From an uncultured Phycisphaerales bacterium (GTDB taxonomy: Bacteria > Planctomycetota > Phycisphaerae > Sedimentisphaerales > Anaerobacaceae): DNA of 64,000 nucleotides. This document shows, piece after piece, positions 15,813 to 25,516 of this stretch. Under the pieces are notes generated by a model, which saw only the letters and a list, made by a program, of their open reading frames with translations, had not been told where the DNA came from and searched no databases. Position 1 is the stretch's first letter. Every line of letters begins with the position of its first letter. Position numbers and translations under genes: made by a program. The stretch covers positions 41,729 through 105,728 of the forward strand of contig CAIODZ010000033.1 in the NCBI GenBank assembly GCA_903857265.1, read 5' to 3'.

Positions 15813-18368
15813 ATGCAAAACAGCAATAAAAAAACGCCAGATATTGACTTTGTGACCTGCACGCAGGAATCCGTTCTGCAATTTTTTGATACATCTCTCA
15901 AAGGACTGTCCGAAACAGAGGTGGCAAAACGGCTTGAGGAATACGGGTACAATGAGCCGGCCAAGAAGAAAAAGCGGACAGTTATTTTTCAGATTTTCTC
16001 CAAGTTTTTAAACCCGCTGGTAGTGGTTCTTTTGATTATCGCGGGCTTCTCGCTGTTCTTCGGAGAGAAAGTAAGCGCCATCCTGGTGATATTGATGGCC
16101 TTTATCAGCGTATTTTTGTCATTCATTCAGGAATATCGAGCGGGAAAAGAGGCGGAACGGCTTAGCGAAATGGTAAGGGCCACTGCCACGGTAATTCGCA
16201 ACGGCAAGGCAAGGGAGGTAAAGATACGAGAGATTGTTCCCGGGGACATCATCGACCTTTTTGCGGGCGATATGGTTCCTGCGGACATGCGGATCATTTC
16301 CTGCAAGGACCTGTTTATCAATCAGGCATCTCTGACGGGCGAATCGTTTCCCGTTGAAAAAACCGCCGAGCCGCTGACTCCCAAGGGGCGCTCCCCTTCC
16401 GACTTAATAAATATGGCGTTTATGGGGTCAAGCGTCATAAGCGGAACGGCGATTGGAGTTGTCGCTAAAACGGGGCTCGAGACCAGGTTCGGCGCGTTGT
16501 CCAAACGGCTGGCGGCAATATCCGTAGAGAGCAGTTTTGACAAAGGTATTCGCCGTTTTACATGGCTGATGATAAGGGTTATGGTCATCATGGTGCTGGT
16601 GATTTTCGCCATTAACGCCTATTTGAAGGGCGATATCATCCAGTCGCTTTTGTTTTCGCTTTCCGTTGCCGTAGGTTTGACGCCTGAAATGCTCCCGATG
16701 CTGGTTGCGATAAACCTCTCCAAGGGGGCAATCGCGATGTCCAAAAAGGACGTGATAGTGAAACGTCTCAACGCGACCCAGAACTTCGGCGCGATGGACG
16801 TGCTGTGCACCGACAAGACAGGGACGCTGACCCTCGACAAGATTGTAGTGGAAAAACATTGCGACGTGGTGCGAAAAGAGGACGACGACGTCCTGCGTAT
16901 GGCATATATCAACAGTTTCTACCAGACGGGGCTTAAAAACATTCTTGACCGGGCGATACTGTCTTATGAGAAACTTTTGGTCAAGCAATACAAAAAGGTC
17001 GATGAGGTTCCGTTCGATTTTTCGCGCAAGGTAATGTCGGTGGTTGTCGAGGCCGACGGCAAACACCAGATTATTGTCAAAGGCGCCCCGGAAGAGATTT
17101 ACAGAAGGTGCACCAAATTCGAGCTTGACGGCGAAATACTGGATTTGGACGAGGCCAAACTGGTGCTTGTCGAGCTGGAAAATGAGTACAACGACCTCAG
17201 CGCAGAGGGCTTCAGGGTGCTTGCGGTTGCATACAAGGATTTTGACCAGCCAAAAAATGTTTACACCAAGGACGACGAACAGAACCTCATCCTGAAAGGT
17301 TATATTGCCTTTTTGGACCCGCCGAAATCATCAGCAAAAAAGACCATCGAAACTTTGAATAACCTCGGCATAGAGTTTAAGGTTCTCACCGGCGATAATG
17401 AGCTTGTTACGAAAAAGATTTGCAGCGAAGTGGGTTTGAATATCAGGGGATTCGCGACCGGCGAACAGGTGGAAAAGATAGATGATGCCGCGCTTGGAGA
17501 AATGGTCAAAACTACTACCGTGTTTGCCCGACTTTCCCCGCTGCAGAAAGAAAGAGTGATTCACGCGTTGCACAAAAACGGACATATCGTGGGATATCTG
17601 GGCGACGGTATTAACGACGCGCCGGCGCTCAAGGCGGCTGACGTGGGCATTTCCGTCGATAACGCAGTGGATATCGCCAAAGAAACGGCTGACATCATCC
17701 TCCTGAAAAAAAGTTTGCTGGTTCTCATCGACGGGGTAATCGAGGGACGAAAAACCTTCGGCAACATCATCAAATACATCAAGATGGGCTCAAGCTCCAA
17801 CTTCGGCAATATGTTCAGTATGACGGGGGCGAGCTTGTTTTTGCCTTTTCTGCCGATGCTGCCAATTCAGATTCTTCTCAATAATTTTCTTTACGACATG
17901 TCCCAGATTGCCATTGCTTCAGACAGCGTTGATGAAGAATACCTTCTCAAATCCAGGCCATGGAACGTGAACTATATCAGAAAATTTATGATTGTCATCG
18001 GTCCCGTCAGCTCACTTTTTGACTTTATTACTTTCGGCGTTTTGTGGTTTATTTTTCACGCGTCTGCGCCGTTGTTCCAGACGGGCTGGTTTTTGGAATC
18101 CCTCTGCACCCAGACGTTGGTCATTCATATCATTCGCACAGGGAAAGTGCCTTTTATTGAAAGCAAACCCAGCCAATTTATGCTTTTCACTTCGATTTAT
18201 ATTGTTTCTGTTGCCCTGGTGCTGCCATTTCTTCCGTTTGGCAAATACCTTGGTTTTGTTGAGCCGCCTCCATCATTTTTCATAGCGCTGGCGCTAATAG
18301 TGCCGGCCTATTTACTTATGGTGCAGGTTGTTAAAAGCTGGTTCATAAAACGATACGGCTACGAATAA
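15813..18368 (+). CDS. mgtA: Magnesium-importing P-type ATPase (P3B, MgtA-like)
   Basis: The protein has 851 residues. The motif order is that of a P-type ATPase: TGES at about 175 (actuator), the phosphorylation site CTDKTGTLT at about 331-339, KGAPEE at about 424 (nucleotide binding), and GDGINDAPAL at about 596 (hinge). The segment VGLTPEMLPMLVAINLSKGA before the P-site and MSKKDVIVKRL after it are characteristic of the MgtA/MgtB group, which moves Mg2+ into the cytoplasm, in contrast to the PxxxP-Cys of heavy-metal pumps. The N-terminus (LKGLSETEVAKRLEEYGYNE) is a standard cation-ATPase N domain. About 10 membrane helices are present. No ribosome binding site stands out before the ATG. 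No known Mg2+ sensor element was recognised upstream. Confidence 0.88.
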   Translation: MQNSNKKTPDIDFVTCTQESVLQFFDTSLKGLSETEVAKRLEEYGYNEPAKKKKRTVIFQIFSKFLNPLVVVLLIIAGFSLFFGEKVSAILVILMAFISVFLSFIQEYRAGKEAERLSEMVRATATVIRNGKAREVKIREIVPGDIIDLFAGDMVPADMRIISCKDLFINQASLTGESFPVEKTAEPLTPKGRSPSDLINMAFMGSSVISGTAIGVVAKTGLETRFGALSKRLAAISVESSFDKGIRRFTWLMIRVMVIMVLVIFAINAYLKGDIIQSLLFSLSVAVGLTPEMLPMLVAINLSKGAIAMSKKDVIVKRLNATQNFGAMDVLCTDKTGTLTLDKIVVEKHCDVVRKEDDDVLRMAYINSFYQTGLKNILDRAILSYEKLLVKQYKKVDEVPFDFSRKVMSVVVEADGKHQIIVKGAPEEIYRRCTKFELDGEILDLDEAKLVLVELENEYNDLSAEGFRVLAVAYKDFDQPKNVYTKDDEQNLILKGYIAFLDPPKSSAKKTIETLNNLGIEFKVLTGDNELVTKKICSEVGLNIRGFATGEQVEKIDDAALGEMVKTTTVFARLSPLQKERVIHALHKNGHIVGYLGDGINDAPALKAADVGISVDNAVDIAKETADIILLKKSLLVLIDGVIEGRKTFGNIIKYIKMGSSSNFGNMFSMTGASLFLPFLPMLPIQILLNNFLYDMSQIAIASDSVDEEYLLKSRPWNVNYIRKFMIVIGPVSSLFDFITFGVLWFIFHASAPLFQTGWFLESLCTQTLVIHIIRTGKVPFIESKPSQFMLFTSIYIVSVALVLPFLPFGKYLGFVEPPPSFFIALALIVPAYLLMVQVVKSWFIKRYGYE

Positions 18369-18415
18369 ACAACAAATCGATACCGGCGGCTATATGGCAG
18401 ATAGCGCTCTGGCGG

Positions 18416-18443
18416 TTGACAAGTCCCTGTTTTGCTTTATAAT
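18416..18443 (+). promoter_or_regulatory. Strong sigma-70-type promoter for lemA
   Basis: TTGACA (18416-18421), a 16-bp spacer and TATAAT (18438-18443) form a consensus promoter 80 bp upstream of the lemA start. Confidence 0.8.
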
Positions 18444-18522
18444 CTGTCTCTGTATTAAAGTTTACGGCAATCTCGAACCCGTGGAAGGGAAAAGATAAAG
18501 CGATTATTGAAGGAGAAAAAAA

Positions 18523-19107
18523 ATGGCTGTTATAAGTATAGGGATGATTGCACTGATTGTTTTACTGGCGATTGCGGCGGGACTGCTGTTAGTGGTTCTG
18601 TATGTAATCGGAACTTACAACGTTTTCGTGGGGCTTCGCAACCAGGTTAACAACGCGTGGTCGCAGATTGACGTGCAGTTGAAGCGGCGTCACGACCTGA
18701 TTCCCAATCTCGTCGAAACAGCAAAGGGATACGTCAAGCACGAGCGAGGAACGCTCGAAGCGGTAACAAACGCGCGTGCACAGGCAATGGGAGCAAAGAC
18801 GGTCGCGGAGGCAGCGAAGGCAGAAGGAGCACTGGGCGATGCGCTGAGTAAATTTATGCTGGTTGTTGAAAATTATCCCGACCTGAAGGCAAACCAGAAC
18901 TTCTTAGTGGTGCAGGAAGAGCTTTCGAGCACAGAGAATAAAATTGCCTTCGCCAGGCAGGCGTATAACGACCAGGCAATGTTCTTCAACAACAGGATAC
19001 AGATGTTCCCGTCGAATATCGTGGCGGAAATATTCAGCTTTACCAAGCGGGATTTCTTCGAGGTTTCAGCGACAGAAGAACGTGAAGCACCAAAAGTCAG
19101 TTTCTAA
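18523..19107 (+). CDS. lemA: LemA family protein
   Basis: The protein has 194 residues with an N-terminal membrane helix (about 8-30), followed by the family signature YNVFVGLRNQVNNAWSQIDV and RRHDLIPNLVETAKGY. The rest is a helical bundle ending in FSFTKRDFFEV. LemA proteins sit in the cytoplasmic membrane with the soluble part outside the helix; their role is not firmly known. They are often found beside HtpX-like proteases, as here: the M48 protease gene follows 50 bp later. The start has GAAGGAG upstream and a consensus promoter at 18416. Confidence 0.92.
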   Translation: MAVISIGMIALIVLLAIAAGLLLVVLYVIGTYNVFVGLRNQVNNAWSQIDVQLKRRHDLIPNLVETAKGYVKHERGTLEAVTNARAQAMGAKTVAEAAKAEGALGDALSKFMLVVENYPDLKANQNFLVVQEELSSTENKIAFARQAYNDQAMFFNNRIQMFPSNIVAEIFSFTKRDFFEVSATEEREAPKVSF

Positions 19108-19157
19108 TAGAAAACACCCCCCAATAAATTAGGGGGCTAAACACTGAAAAAGCAGTT

Positions 19158-20378
19158 ATGTGGGAACTGATACGGATAAATAAGAGGAATTCGATAATTC
19201 TTCTGGCCCTGATGGCGGTGTGCTTAGTCGGGCTTGGGGCGGTTATCGGGATGGCAATCAATGGGCCTGACGGCGGAATGCTCGGCCTGATGATAGCGAC
19301 GGGAATCTGGGTGATACTTACGCTAATCAGCTTTTCGTCGGGCGACCAGATTATGCTCGCGGCAAGCAACGCGGTGCCCGTTACGCACGACGTTAATCCG
19401 CAGTTGTTTAACGTAGTCGAAGAAATGTCGATTGCGTCGGGACTGCCCATGCCCAAAGTTTATATAATCAATGACCCGGCGCCAAACGCTTTCGCGACAG
19501 GACGCAACCCCCAATCAGCATCTGTCGCGGTAACAGCAGGATTACTCGCGAAACTGAACCGCGATGAGCTGCAGGGAGTTGTGGGGCACGAGATGAGCCA
19601 TATCCTGCATCGGGATATTTTATTCGTAACGCTGGCAGGTGTTATGCTGGGGTCGGTTGCGCTCTTGTCGCAGGTTTTTTTGCGAGGGATGATGTATGGA
19701 GGAGGGTCAAGGAGAAGGTATTCAGCCGGCGAGGGCAAAGGCGGCGGCGGAGCAATGGTGATACTGCTTATAATCGCGATTGCGGCAGCGATTTTGGCAC
19801 CGATTGTGACGCAGTTATTGTACTTCGCGTTGTCGAGGCGACGGGAGTATTTAGCCGACGCGGGAGCCGTTCGGCTGACGCGATACCCGGAAGGGCTTGC
19901 GAACGCGTTAGAGAAAATCGCAAACGACCACGCCCCGCAACTGGCGTCAGCCAACAAGGTTACAGCACCAATGTTCATAGTCAACCCGTTCAAGAAAATG
20001 GGAGAATGGAACCTGTCAGACCTAACGAGCACGCACCCGCCAATATCGGAGAGGATACGGATTTTGCGGAATATATCGCAGGGGGCGTCATTGAAGGACT
20101 ATTCGGACGCGTTTGTAAACGTGACGAAAAGCAAAACCGTTATGCCGGCGTCGGCGTTAACGAAAGAGGACATCGCCCTTAGGGAAGCAAGCGCGGAGGC
20201 CAAAACAGAGCAGAAGGAAAAGCAGCTTCGCCAGGTCGGGGATATTATGCGAAAGGTGAACGGTTTTGTCTTCCTAGCATGCGCGTGCGGAATGACGCTG
20301 AAGATACCGCCTAATTATGCCGGAGCGACAGTGGAATGCCCGCGGTGCCACACGGTGCATAACGTAAATAAGGCGTAA
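19158..20378 (+). CDS. M48-family membrane metalloprotease (HtpX-like) with C-terminal zinc ribbon
   Basis: The protein has 406 residues. It has two N-terminal membrane helices (about 12-62), then VYIINDPAPNAFATGRNP, the zinc-binding HEMSH at about 143-147, and two further helices around 155-240. SRRREYLADAGAVRL carries the third zinc ligand Glu. This order matches HtpX, which degrades damaged membrane proteins. After about residue 370 there is an extra tail, ACACGMTLKIPPNYAG then ECPRCHTVH, which looks like a small zinc ribbon (C-x-C...C-x-x-C) not present in standard HtpX. It is likely co-transcribed with lemA. Confidence 0.88.
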   Translation: MWELIRINKRNSIILLALMAVCLVGLGAVIGMAINGPDGGMLGLMIATGIWVILTLISFSSGDQIMLAASNAVPVTHDVNPQLFNVVEEMSIASGLPMPKVYIINDPAPNAFATGRNPQSASVAVTAGLLAKLNRDELQGVVGHEMSHILHRDILFVTLAGVMLGSVALLSQVFLRGMMYGGGSRRRYSAGEGKGGGGAMVILLIIAIAAAILAPIVTQLLYFALSRRREYLADAGAVRLTRYPEGLANALEKIANDHAPQLASANKVTAPMFIVNPFKKMGEWNLSDLTSTHPPISERIRILRNISQGASLKDYSDAFVNVTKSKTVMPASALTKEDIALREASAEAKTEQKEKQLRQVGDIMRKVNGFVFLACACGMTLKIPPNYAGATVECPRCHTVHNVNKA

Positions 20379-20409
20379 CAAAACAAAACGCGAGAGGGAA
20401 TTATAAAAG

Positions 20410-20462
20410 AAGCCGGGTTGCCATTGCAGGTAGGTTTGGTAGCTTAGGCAGCCCGGGCTTTT
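20410..20462 (+). terminator. Long-stem terminator after the M48 protease gene
   Basis: AAGCCGGGTTGCC (20410-20422) pairs with GGCAGCCCGGGCTT (20447-20460): a 13-bp stem with one bulge and one G-T pair, a 24-base loop and a short T-run after it. The remaining gap to 20736 contains no gene I can support. Confidence 0.6.
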
Positions 20463-20736
20463 CACGGTCTTGCTGGTTTCCCCCCAGCCGTCCCGTTCAT
20501 TAATATCTACGCTTGTCAAACCGGATATGTTTTGCACCTTTTAATCAAAGTCGTTATCAGTTATCCAGTAATCGCAATTATACAGCATAAAAGGCGCGTT
20601 ATAGGCAAAGTAAGGCATTTAGAACGGTAAAATCAGGGTTGCCCCTACCTGTGGAGTACCAACAGCGGAAACTTAGAGTCGTCTTCGATAACTCAATGCA
20701 ACAATCCCCTGAATATCAGCAGTAGATTGACAATCG

Positions 20737-21480
20737 CTAATCGATTGTAATGGATTCGCCGGGTTTGAGGACGGTAACTTTACAGCCAGCCAGTTTTTTG
20801 AAATTATCCGCGTCGGCCTGACTGCCAACAATATCGCCCCAGTGATATGGTATCGCCTGCTTTGGTTTGAACTGTTTTGTCGCGTCGGCGGCCTCGGCAG
20901 CATTCATAGTATATGTGCCCCCTGCCGGCAGCAAGGCAAGGTCGATATTTTTGAGGGCTTTCATTTCGGCGGTGGCATCGGTATCGCCCGCGTAATATAT
21001 GCGTTTACCGGCGATTTCGATTACGAAACCGAGCCAGTTATTGGACCTTGGGTGAAATCGTTTGGTTATGTTGTAGGCGGGAACGCCGGTGATTTTGACG
21101 CCATTGATGTCGATTGACTGGCCGGGTTTTAGTGTTTGGCCTTTTCCCCGTTCCTGAATAACATCTTCCGCAGCAATGAACTTTGCAGTCATACCGGAGA
21201 CCTTTGCGATATCTTCAGCGGAATAATGGTCGTAGTGGATGTGGCTGACGAGAACGATGGTCGCGTCGTGCGGGGCGCTTTTGAGTTTCCAGGGGTCGAT
21301 ATAAATTACATCGCTGCCACTTGAGATTTTGAAGCTGGCGTGGCCAAACCATTGTAATTGAACAGGCATAGTGTTCTCCTTTCCTTTTTGAACGGCGGTA
21401 TCCTCAGCAAAAATACTCTGGCTGGCGAAAACAATGCTGATAATAGCTGTGAATGCAATTAGTGAAATTCGCGTTCTCAT
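20737..21480 (-). CDS. Exported metallo-beta-lactamase-fold hydrolase (UPF0173/UlaG-like)
   Basis: The ATG at 21480 is chosen because AAGGAG lies 8 bases upstream; an earlier ATG at 21513 lacks one. The protein has 247 residues. MRTRISLIAFTAIISIVFAS is a signal peptide, so it acts outside the cytoplasm, unusual for this family. The metal site is visible: VSHIHYDHYSAED (HxHxDH), GFVIEIAGKRIYYAGDTD with the bridging Asp, and IPYHWGD with a late His. The family (UPF0173, YtkL/UlaG relatives) includes lactonases and hydrolases of uncertain substrate. It is monocistronic; its terminator was not identified. Confidence 0.85.
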   Translation of the reverse strand: MRTRISLIAFTAIISIVFASQSIFAEDTAVQKGKENTMPVQLQWFGHASFKISSGSDVIYIDPWKLKSAPHDATIVLVSHIHYDHYSAEDIAKVSGMTAKFIAAEDVIQERGKGQTLKPGQSIDINGVKITGVPAYNITKRFHPRSNNWLGFVIEIAGKRIYYAGDTDATAEMKALKNIDLALLPAGGTYTMNAAEAADATKQFKPKQAIPYHWGDIVGSQADADNFKKLAGCKVTVLKPGESITID

Positions 21481-21708
21481 AGCAATCTCCTTAAAAACAT
21501 TTTTCTCAATCAAAACCCCTCGATATTATGAGCAAAATACCTCAATACGTTCTCGGCGTCAAATCTAAATTAAAGGCCTTTTCGCCAGCGGCGAAACAGG
21601 CGAGAACGGTTTGCAATTAAGCGATAAATTGAGTATAATAAAAAAGTCGTAACTAAGGGACAAGCCATCAGACAGCGGGATTTATCCGTTTGAGGAAACA
21701 GCCGAAAA

Positions 21709-22512
21709 ATGGGCGAAGAATTCGATGTATTGAGTTATCAGCAGCGAGAGCCGAGGATTCATATCCTGACTTTGGACAGGGTCCTGGGCTGGGATATTTA
21801 CGACCGGCTGCATAACGACAGCAAGACGAGATTCTACGAATTAGTTGTGCCCAAGCAGGCGGACTGGAAGCATCGGCTCGAAGAAATAGAGGCGATAGTT
21901 GACCGGACGGTTTACGCGAGGATGCTGATAATGGACGTGCGGAGAGCAACGATGCCCAAGATTCAGCAGGCATACAACAAAATTGCAGGGTACAACCGCA
22001 AGGATTTGAATCGGTTCTGTTTTACGGTGCTTATCGGGGATGGGCCTTTGAATTTATTCCAGCCGGGGAAGTCGCCGGATGTTTTTGTGCCTTATCTTGC
22101 CCGTCTGAGGGTGGATTATAGCCCGGCGGTATTCTTCTTTGACCCGTTCATTCATTATGAGCCGGAAGAGACGGAATCGTCTATGGACGAAGAGTTTATG
22201 CTGCCGAGCAAGCCGCCCCAACGACTGGCGTCTTATTTCCCTCAGGCAGGCGTAACAGTCGATTCGGTGAGGCGTTTCTTCAGGGGGGTAGAACAAACTG
22301 AGGCGGTAAAAAAACAGCGGCTTAAAACTCTCGCTGCTCTATACCTGAAACGCATCGGTGAGCAATTTCCCCAGCACAAAGACCTTCTGCGCGGACTTTT
22401 ATCCAAAAACGGGGCACAACTGGGAAGCGAAAAGCTAAACCTGTACCCAGTATTTTTTGAGGAGTGGGTTCACGAGCTGATGCAGAAGGCGGCGAATCCC
22501 CAGCAGGAATAA
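21709..22512 (+). CDS. Protein of unknown function, 267 residues
   Basis: I do not recognise this protein. It is soluble, without a signal peptide or membrane segment. It mixes hydrophobic strands (IHILTLDRVLGWDIYDRL, RMLIMDVRRATMP, FCFTVLIGDGPLNLF) with charged helices. The first part looks like an alpha/beta fold, and the last 60 residues (LKTLAALYLKRIGEQFPQH to the end) are helical. The start has AGGAAA 8-13 bases upstream. It stands alone between two oppositely oriented genes. Coding character is convincing because of length, composition and a clear ribosome site. Confidence 0.7.
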   Translation: MGEEFDVLSYQQREPRIHILTLDRVLGWDIYDRLHNDSKTRFYELVVPKQADWKHRLEEIEAIVDRTVYARMLIMDVRRATMPKIQQAYNKIAGYNRKDLNRFCFTVLIGDGPLNLFQPGKSPDVFVPYLARLRVDYSPAVFFFDPFIHYEPEETESSMDEEFMLPSKPPQRLASYFPQAGVTVDSVRRFFRGVEQTEAVKKQRLKTLAALYLKRIGEQFPQHKDLLRGLLSKNGAQLGSEKLNLYPVFFEEWVHELMQKAANPQQE

Positions 22513-22569
22513 AAAGCTGAATTTTCCGGCGAACCACTCGACAAATCAGCGGACAGGCAGTCAGCCAAA

Positions 22570-23193
22570 TCAGCGCATTACCCAGGTTTTGTTTTCGAAT
22601 TTGAGCTTCTGCTCGGGGCGGAATTTGGGGTCGCCGGCGATTGAGTAGTTCAGCTCAAGAGTTTTGCGGAGGTAAACTTTTACGGGATTGCCATCCTTGT
22701 CTTTGTCGGAGGGATGGTCAATAGCTACGGTTTCATTGCTCAGGCCCGTAATGAATATATTAACGGTTTTGGCGTTGGGGTCAAAATCAGGCCAGCAGAT
22801 TGCGATGTCAACGGTGTTGTCCTGGCCCTGGAGGATTTTATTGCCGGCGTTTTCCATAAGCTGAAGGAACTGGTATTTGCCCTGGTGACGAGTTTTAATT
22901 TTATCAAAGAGAACAGCGGATGTTCCCTTTATGGCGGGAACAACCTGAAGGGTATCAGTAACAAGCTCGGCGGCGGGATAAAAATCGACGTCTTTACCTG
23001 ATTTATTGGTGAGAGTAAGAATTGTGTACCAGTAACGCTGTGGGACAGAGCCCTTAAGTGTAATTTGCTGGGGGTTTTCAAAACGGATGTCGAGCGTCCA
23101 GTCGCCGGGTTTCTGGACAACAGCCGGGGTCGGTGCCGCCCAACAAACGCCAAACATCGCAAGCACCAAAATGCCGATTACCAAACCTCTCAT
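22570..23193 (-). CDS. Secreted protein of unknown function
   Basis: The protein has 207 residues with a signal peptide ending at about residue 20 (VCWAAPTP). The mature part is beta-rich, with WTLDIRFENPQQITLKGSV and RYWYTILTLTNKSGKDVDFY, reminiscent of an Ig-like exported domain that keeps a conserved N-K-S-G-K-D turn. I do not recognise a named family. The start has GAGGG upstream. It is a single gene. Confidence 0.7.
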   Translation of the reverse strand: MRGLVIGILVLAMFGVCWAAPTPAVVQKPGDWTLDIRFENPQQITLKGSVPQRYWYTILTLTNKSGKDVDFYPAAELVTDTLQVVPAIKGTSAVLFDKIKTRHQGKYQFLQLMENAGNKILQGQDNTVDIAICWPDFDPNAKTVNIFITGLSNETVAIDHPSDKDKDGNPVKVYLRKTLELNYSIAGDPKFRPEQKLKFENKTWVMR

Positions 23194-23333
23194 CGTTGAA
23201 CCCTCATAAATACCATAAAAATATGGGTGCAGCCCATTTCCGCTGCCCTTATATTATATTGTCAAACAGGCCTAAAACCAAGCAAAATCCGGAGTCGGAG
23301 TTTTGGTGTAATCGGCGTTTATTAAGGGAACAG

Positions 23334-24284
23334 TTAACGAGCGCGGGGCCGGTTTTCGAGGAACCAGTCGATGGTTTTTTTCAAACCTTCGTCGAAAGTC
23401 ATTTGTGCCTCGAAGCCGAAGAGTTTTTTGGCACGCGAGACGTCGAGCCGGCGTCGGGGCTGGCCATCGGGTTTTGAGGGGTCCCAGCGGATTTGACCTT
23501 TGAAGCCGGTGAGTTTTACAATTTTTTCGACAAGGTCTTTGATTGTGATTTCAAAACCGGCACCGATATTGACGGGTTCGGTGCCGTTGTAGCGTTCGGA
23601 GGCAAGCAGAATACCTTCCGCAGCGTCGCTCACATAAATAAATTCACGCGATGCGGAGCCCGTTCCCCAGCAGACGATATGGTCATCGCCCGCATCGATT
23701 GCATCGACGCATTTCTTTATAAGGGCCGGAATGACGTGGGAGCTGTCAGGGTTGAAATTGTCCCGCGGGCCGTAGAGATTGACGGGAACAAGAAATATGC
23801 TGTTGAAACCATATTCTGCACGATAGGACTGGGACTGGACGAGGAGCATTTTCTTGGCGAGGCCATAAGGGGCGTTTGTTTCTTCGGGGTAGCCATTCCA
23901 GATATCGTCTTCTTTGAAGGGGACAGGGGTGAATTTGGGATACGAGCAGACAGTGCCTATAGCGACGAATTTTTCGATTTTGCGAAGGCGTGCCTGGTCG
24001 ATGAGCTGGACGCCCATCATAAGGTTTTCATAGAAGAATTTGCCGGGGTGCTGACGATTAGCACCAATACCCCCTACTACGGCGGCGAGGTGGATTACGA
24101 TATCTGGTTTCATATCGTCATACATACGGGCACAATCGGGGAGATTGACAAAATTATAGTCCTCGATTTTAGGGATGAGTATATTTTTGCAGCCGCGTTT
24201 CTGCAGGCCTTCGGTGATATAACTACCAAGAAAGCCGGCGCCGCCCGTAACCACGATTCGCTTGTTTTTGAAAAAGTCGCTCAT
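23334..24284 (-). CDS. fcl: GDP-L-fucose synthase
   Basis: The protein has 316 residues. The NADP-binding GxxGxxG is [12 protein letters not shown] at the N-terminus. The catalytic Ser/Tyr/Lys set lies in IGTVCSYPK and [30 protein letters not shown] and [17 protein letters not shown] are typical of the C-terminal substrate domain. The enzyme epimerises and reduces GDP-4-keto-6-deoxy-D-mannose to GDP-L-fucose, the donor for fucose in surface glycans. Its ATG overlaps the gmd stop codon (TAATG), so the two are co-transcribed and translationally coupled. Confidence 0.92.
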   Translation of the reverse strand: MSDFFKNKRIVVTGGAGFLGSYITEGLQKRGCKNILIPKIEDYNFVNLPDCARMYDDMKPDIVIHLAAVVGGIGANRQHPGKFFYENLMMGVQLIDQARLRKIEKFVAIGTVCSYPKFTPVPFKEDDIWNGYPEETNAPYGLAKKMLLVQSQSYRAEYGFNSIFLVPVNLYGPRDNFNPDSSHVIPALIKKCVDAIDAGDDHIVCWGTGSASREFIYVSDAAEGILLASERYNGTEPVNIGAGFEITIKDLVEKIVKLTGFKGQIRWDPSKPDGQPRRRLDVSRAKKLFGFEAQMTFDEGLKKTIDWFLENRPRAR

Positions 24285-25291
24285 TATTTTCTGTCGTGCT
24301 CCGCGATGATTTTTTCCTGCTGCGCGATTTTCAAATCGGCCTCGGTCATCATTTTCGCAAGCTCTTTGAAGGATACCTTTGGTTTCCAGCCGAGGACTTT
24401 GGCTGCTTTGGTCGCGTCGCCCTGGAGCATGTCCACTTCGGCAGGCCTGAAATACACGGGGTCAACCTCGATGTATTTATGCCAGTCCATATCGAGACAG
24501 CCGAAGACCTCTTCGACGAACTCACGGACAGAGTGGGTTTCACCGGTAGCAATGACGAAATCATCAGGTTTATCCTGCTGGAGGATAAGCCACATCGCCT
24601 CGACGTAATCGCCCGCGTAGCCCCAGTCGCGCTTGGCGTCAAGATTGCCGAGGTAAAGCTTTTCCTGAAGGCCAAGTTTTATGCGGGTGGCGGCGCGGGT
24701 GATTTTGCGAGTGACAAACGTCTCGCCGCGGCGAGGTGATTCGTGATTGAAGAGAATGCCGTTGCAGGCGAAAAGGCCATAAGCTTCGCGGTAGTTGACT
24801 GTCTGCCAAAAACTATATACCTTGGCACAACCGTAGGGACTTCTTGGGTAAAAGGGAGTTTTTTCGCTTTGCGGGGTTTCGACGACCTTGCCGTACATTT
24901 CGCTGCTGGATGCCTGGTAGAACCTGGGAGGTTTTTTCATCGAACGCAATGCTTCAAGCAGACGAAGCGTCCCGAGGGCATCGGTATTGACGGTATAAGC
25001 CGGTATTTCAAAGCTTACCTTGACGTGGCTTTGTGCGCCGAGGTTGTATATTTCATCGGGCTGAAGCTCATTGACAATAGTGAAAAGGTTGCCGCCATCG
25101 GTAAGGTCGCCGTAAACAAGACGGAGATGTGGTTTTTCGTGGGGGTCTTTATATAAATGGTCGATTCTGCCCGTGTGGAATGACGAGCTTCTGCGGATGA
25201 TACCCCAGACCTCGTAGCCCTTTTTAAGGAGAAGCTCGGTGATATAAGAGCCATCCTGGCCGGTAATACCTGTAACTAAAGCTTTCTTCAT
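24284..25291 (-). CDS. gmd: GDP-mannose 4,6-dehydratase
   Basis: The protein has 335 residues. [16 protein letters not shown] is the NAD(P)-binding loop of GMD. Catalytic residues are in ASSSEMYGK (Ser/Thr and Glu) and [12 protein letters not shown] (Tyr-x3-Lys), and [20 protein letters not shown] is the family signature. It converts GDP-D-mannose to GDP-4-keto-6-deoxy-D-mannose, the first step to GDP-L-fucose; the next gene, fcl, completes it. The operon lies directly downstream of the autotransporter gene on the same strand but is separated from it by a hairpin. Confidence 0.93.
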   Translation of the reverse strand: MKKALVTGITGQDGSYITELLLKKGYEVWGIIRRSSSFHTGRIDHLYKDPHEKPHLRLVYGDLTDGGNLFTIVNELQPDEIYNLGAQSHVKVSFEIPAYTVNTDALGTLRLLEALRSMKKPPRFYQASSSEMYGKVVETPQSEKTPFYPRSPYGCAKVYSFWQTVNYREAYGLFACNGILFNHESPRRGETFVTRKITRAATRIKLGLQEKLYLGNLDAKRDWGYAGDYVEAMWLILQQDKPDDFVIATGETHSVREFVEEVFGCLDMDWHKYIEVDPVYFRPAEVDMLQGDATKAAKVLGWKPKVSFKELAKMMTEADLKIAQQEKIIAEHDRK

Positions 25292-25406
25292 ATTATCATA
25301 CCCTTTCTGAGACAGGTCTATATCGCCGCATATTAAGCGAAGACAGCAGAAAAGACAATAAATAATGGTTGTTACGACTTTGGGTTAATATAGCTATATA
25401 ATTTTC

Positions 25407-25440
25407 GGGGCCTGCACACTCAATCAGGCGTGCAGGCCCC
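25407..25440 (-). terminator. Hairpin downstream of the autotransporter gene
   Basis: GGGGCCTGCAC (25407-25417) and GTGCAGGCCCC (25430-25440) form a perfect 11-bp stem with a 12-base loop. On the minus strand it is followed by GAAAATTATA, a weak T-tract. Confidence 0.65.
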
Positions 25441-25516
25441 GGTTACTTCTGTTCAACGGGACAACATGCCGCAGCAATGCAATCCCATATCATCGGCATC
25501 GGCTTGGCTTGTCACA

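Noticed and set aside
20400..20520. On the minus strand, a stretch with GAAACC, GTGAAAAGCC and GGG..CCTAA resembles a c-di-GMP-I riboswitch core.
   Set aside because: The conserved GCAAAGCC and the 3' partner sequence do not line up, no gene on the minus strand follows, and a plus-strand terminator explains the pairing.
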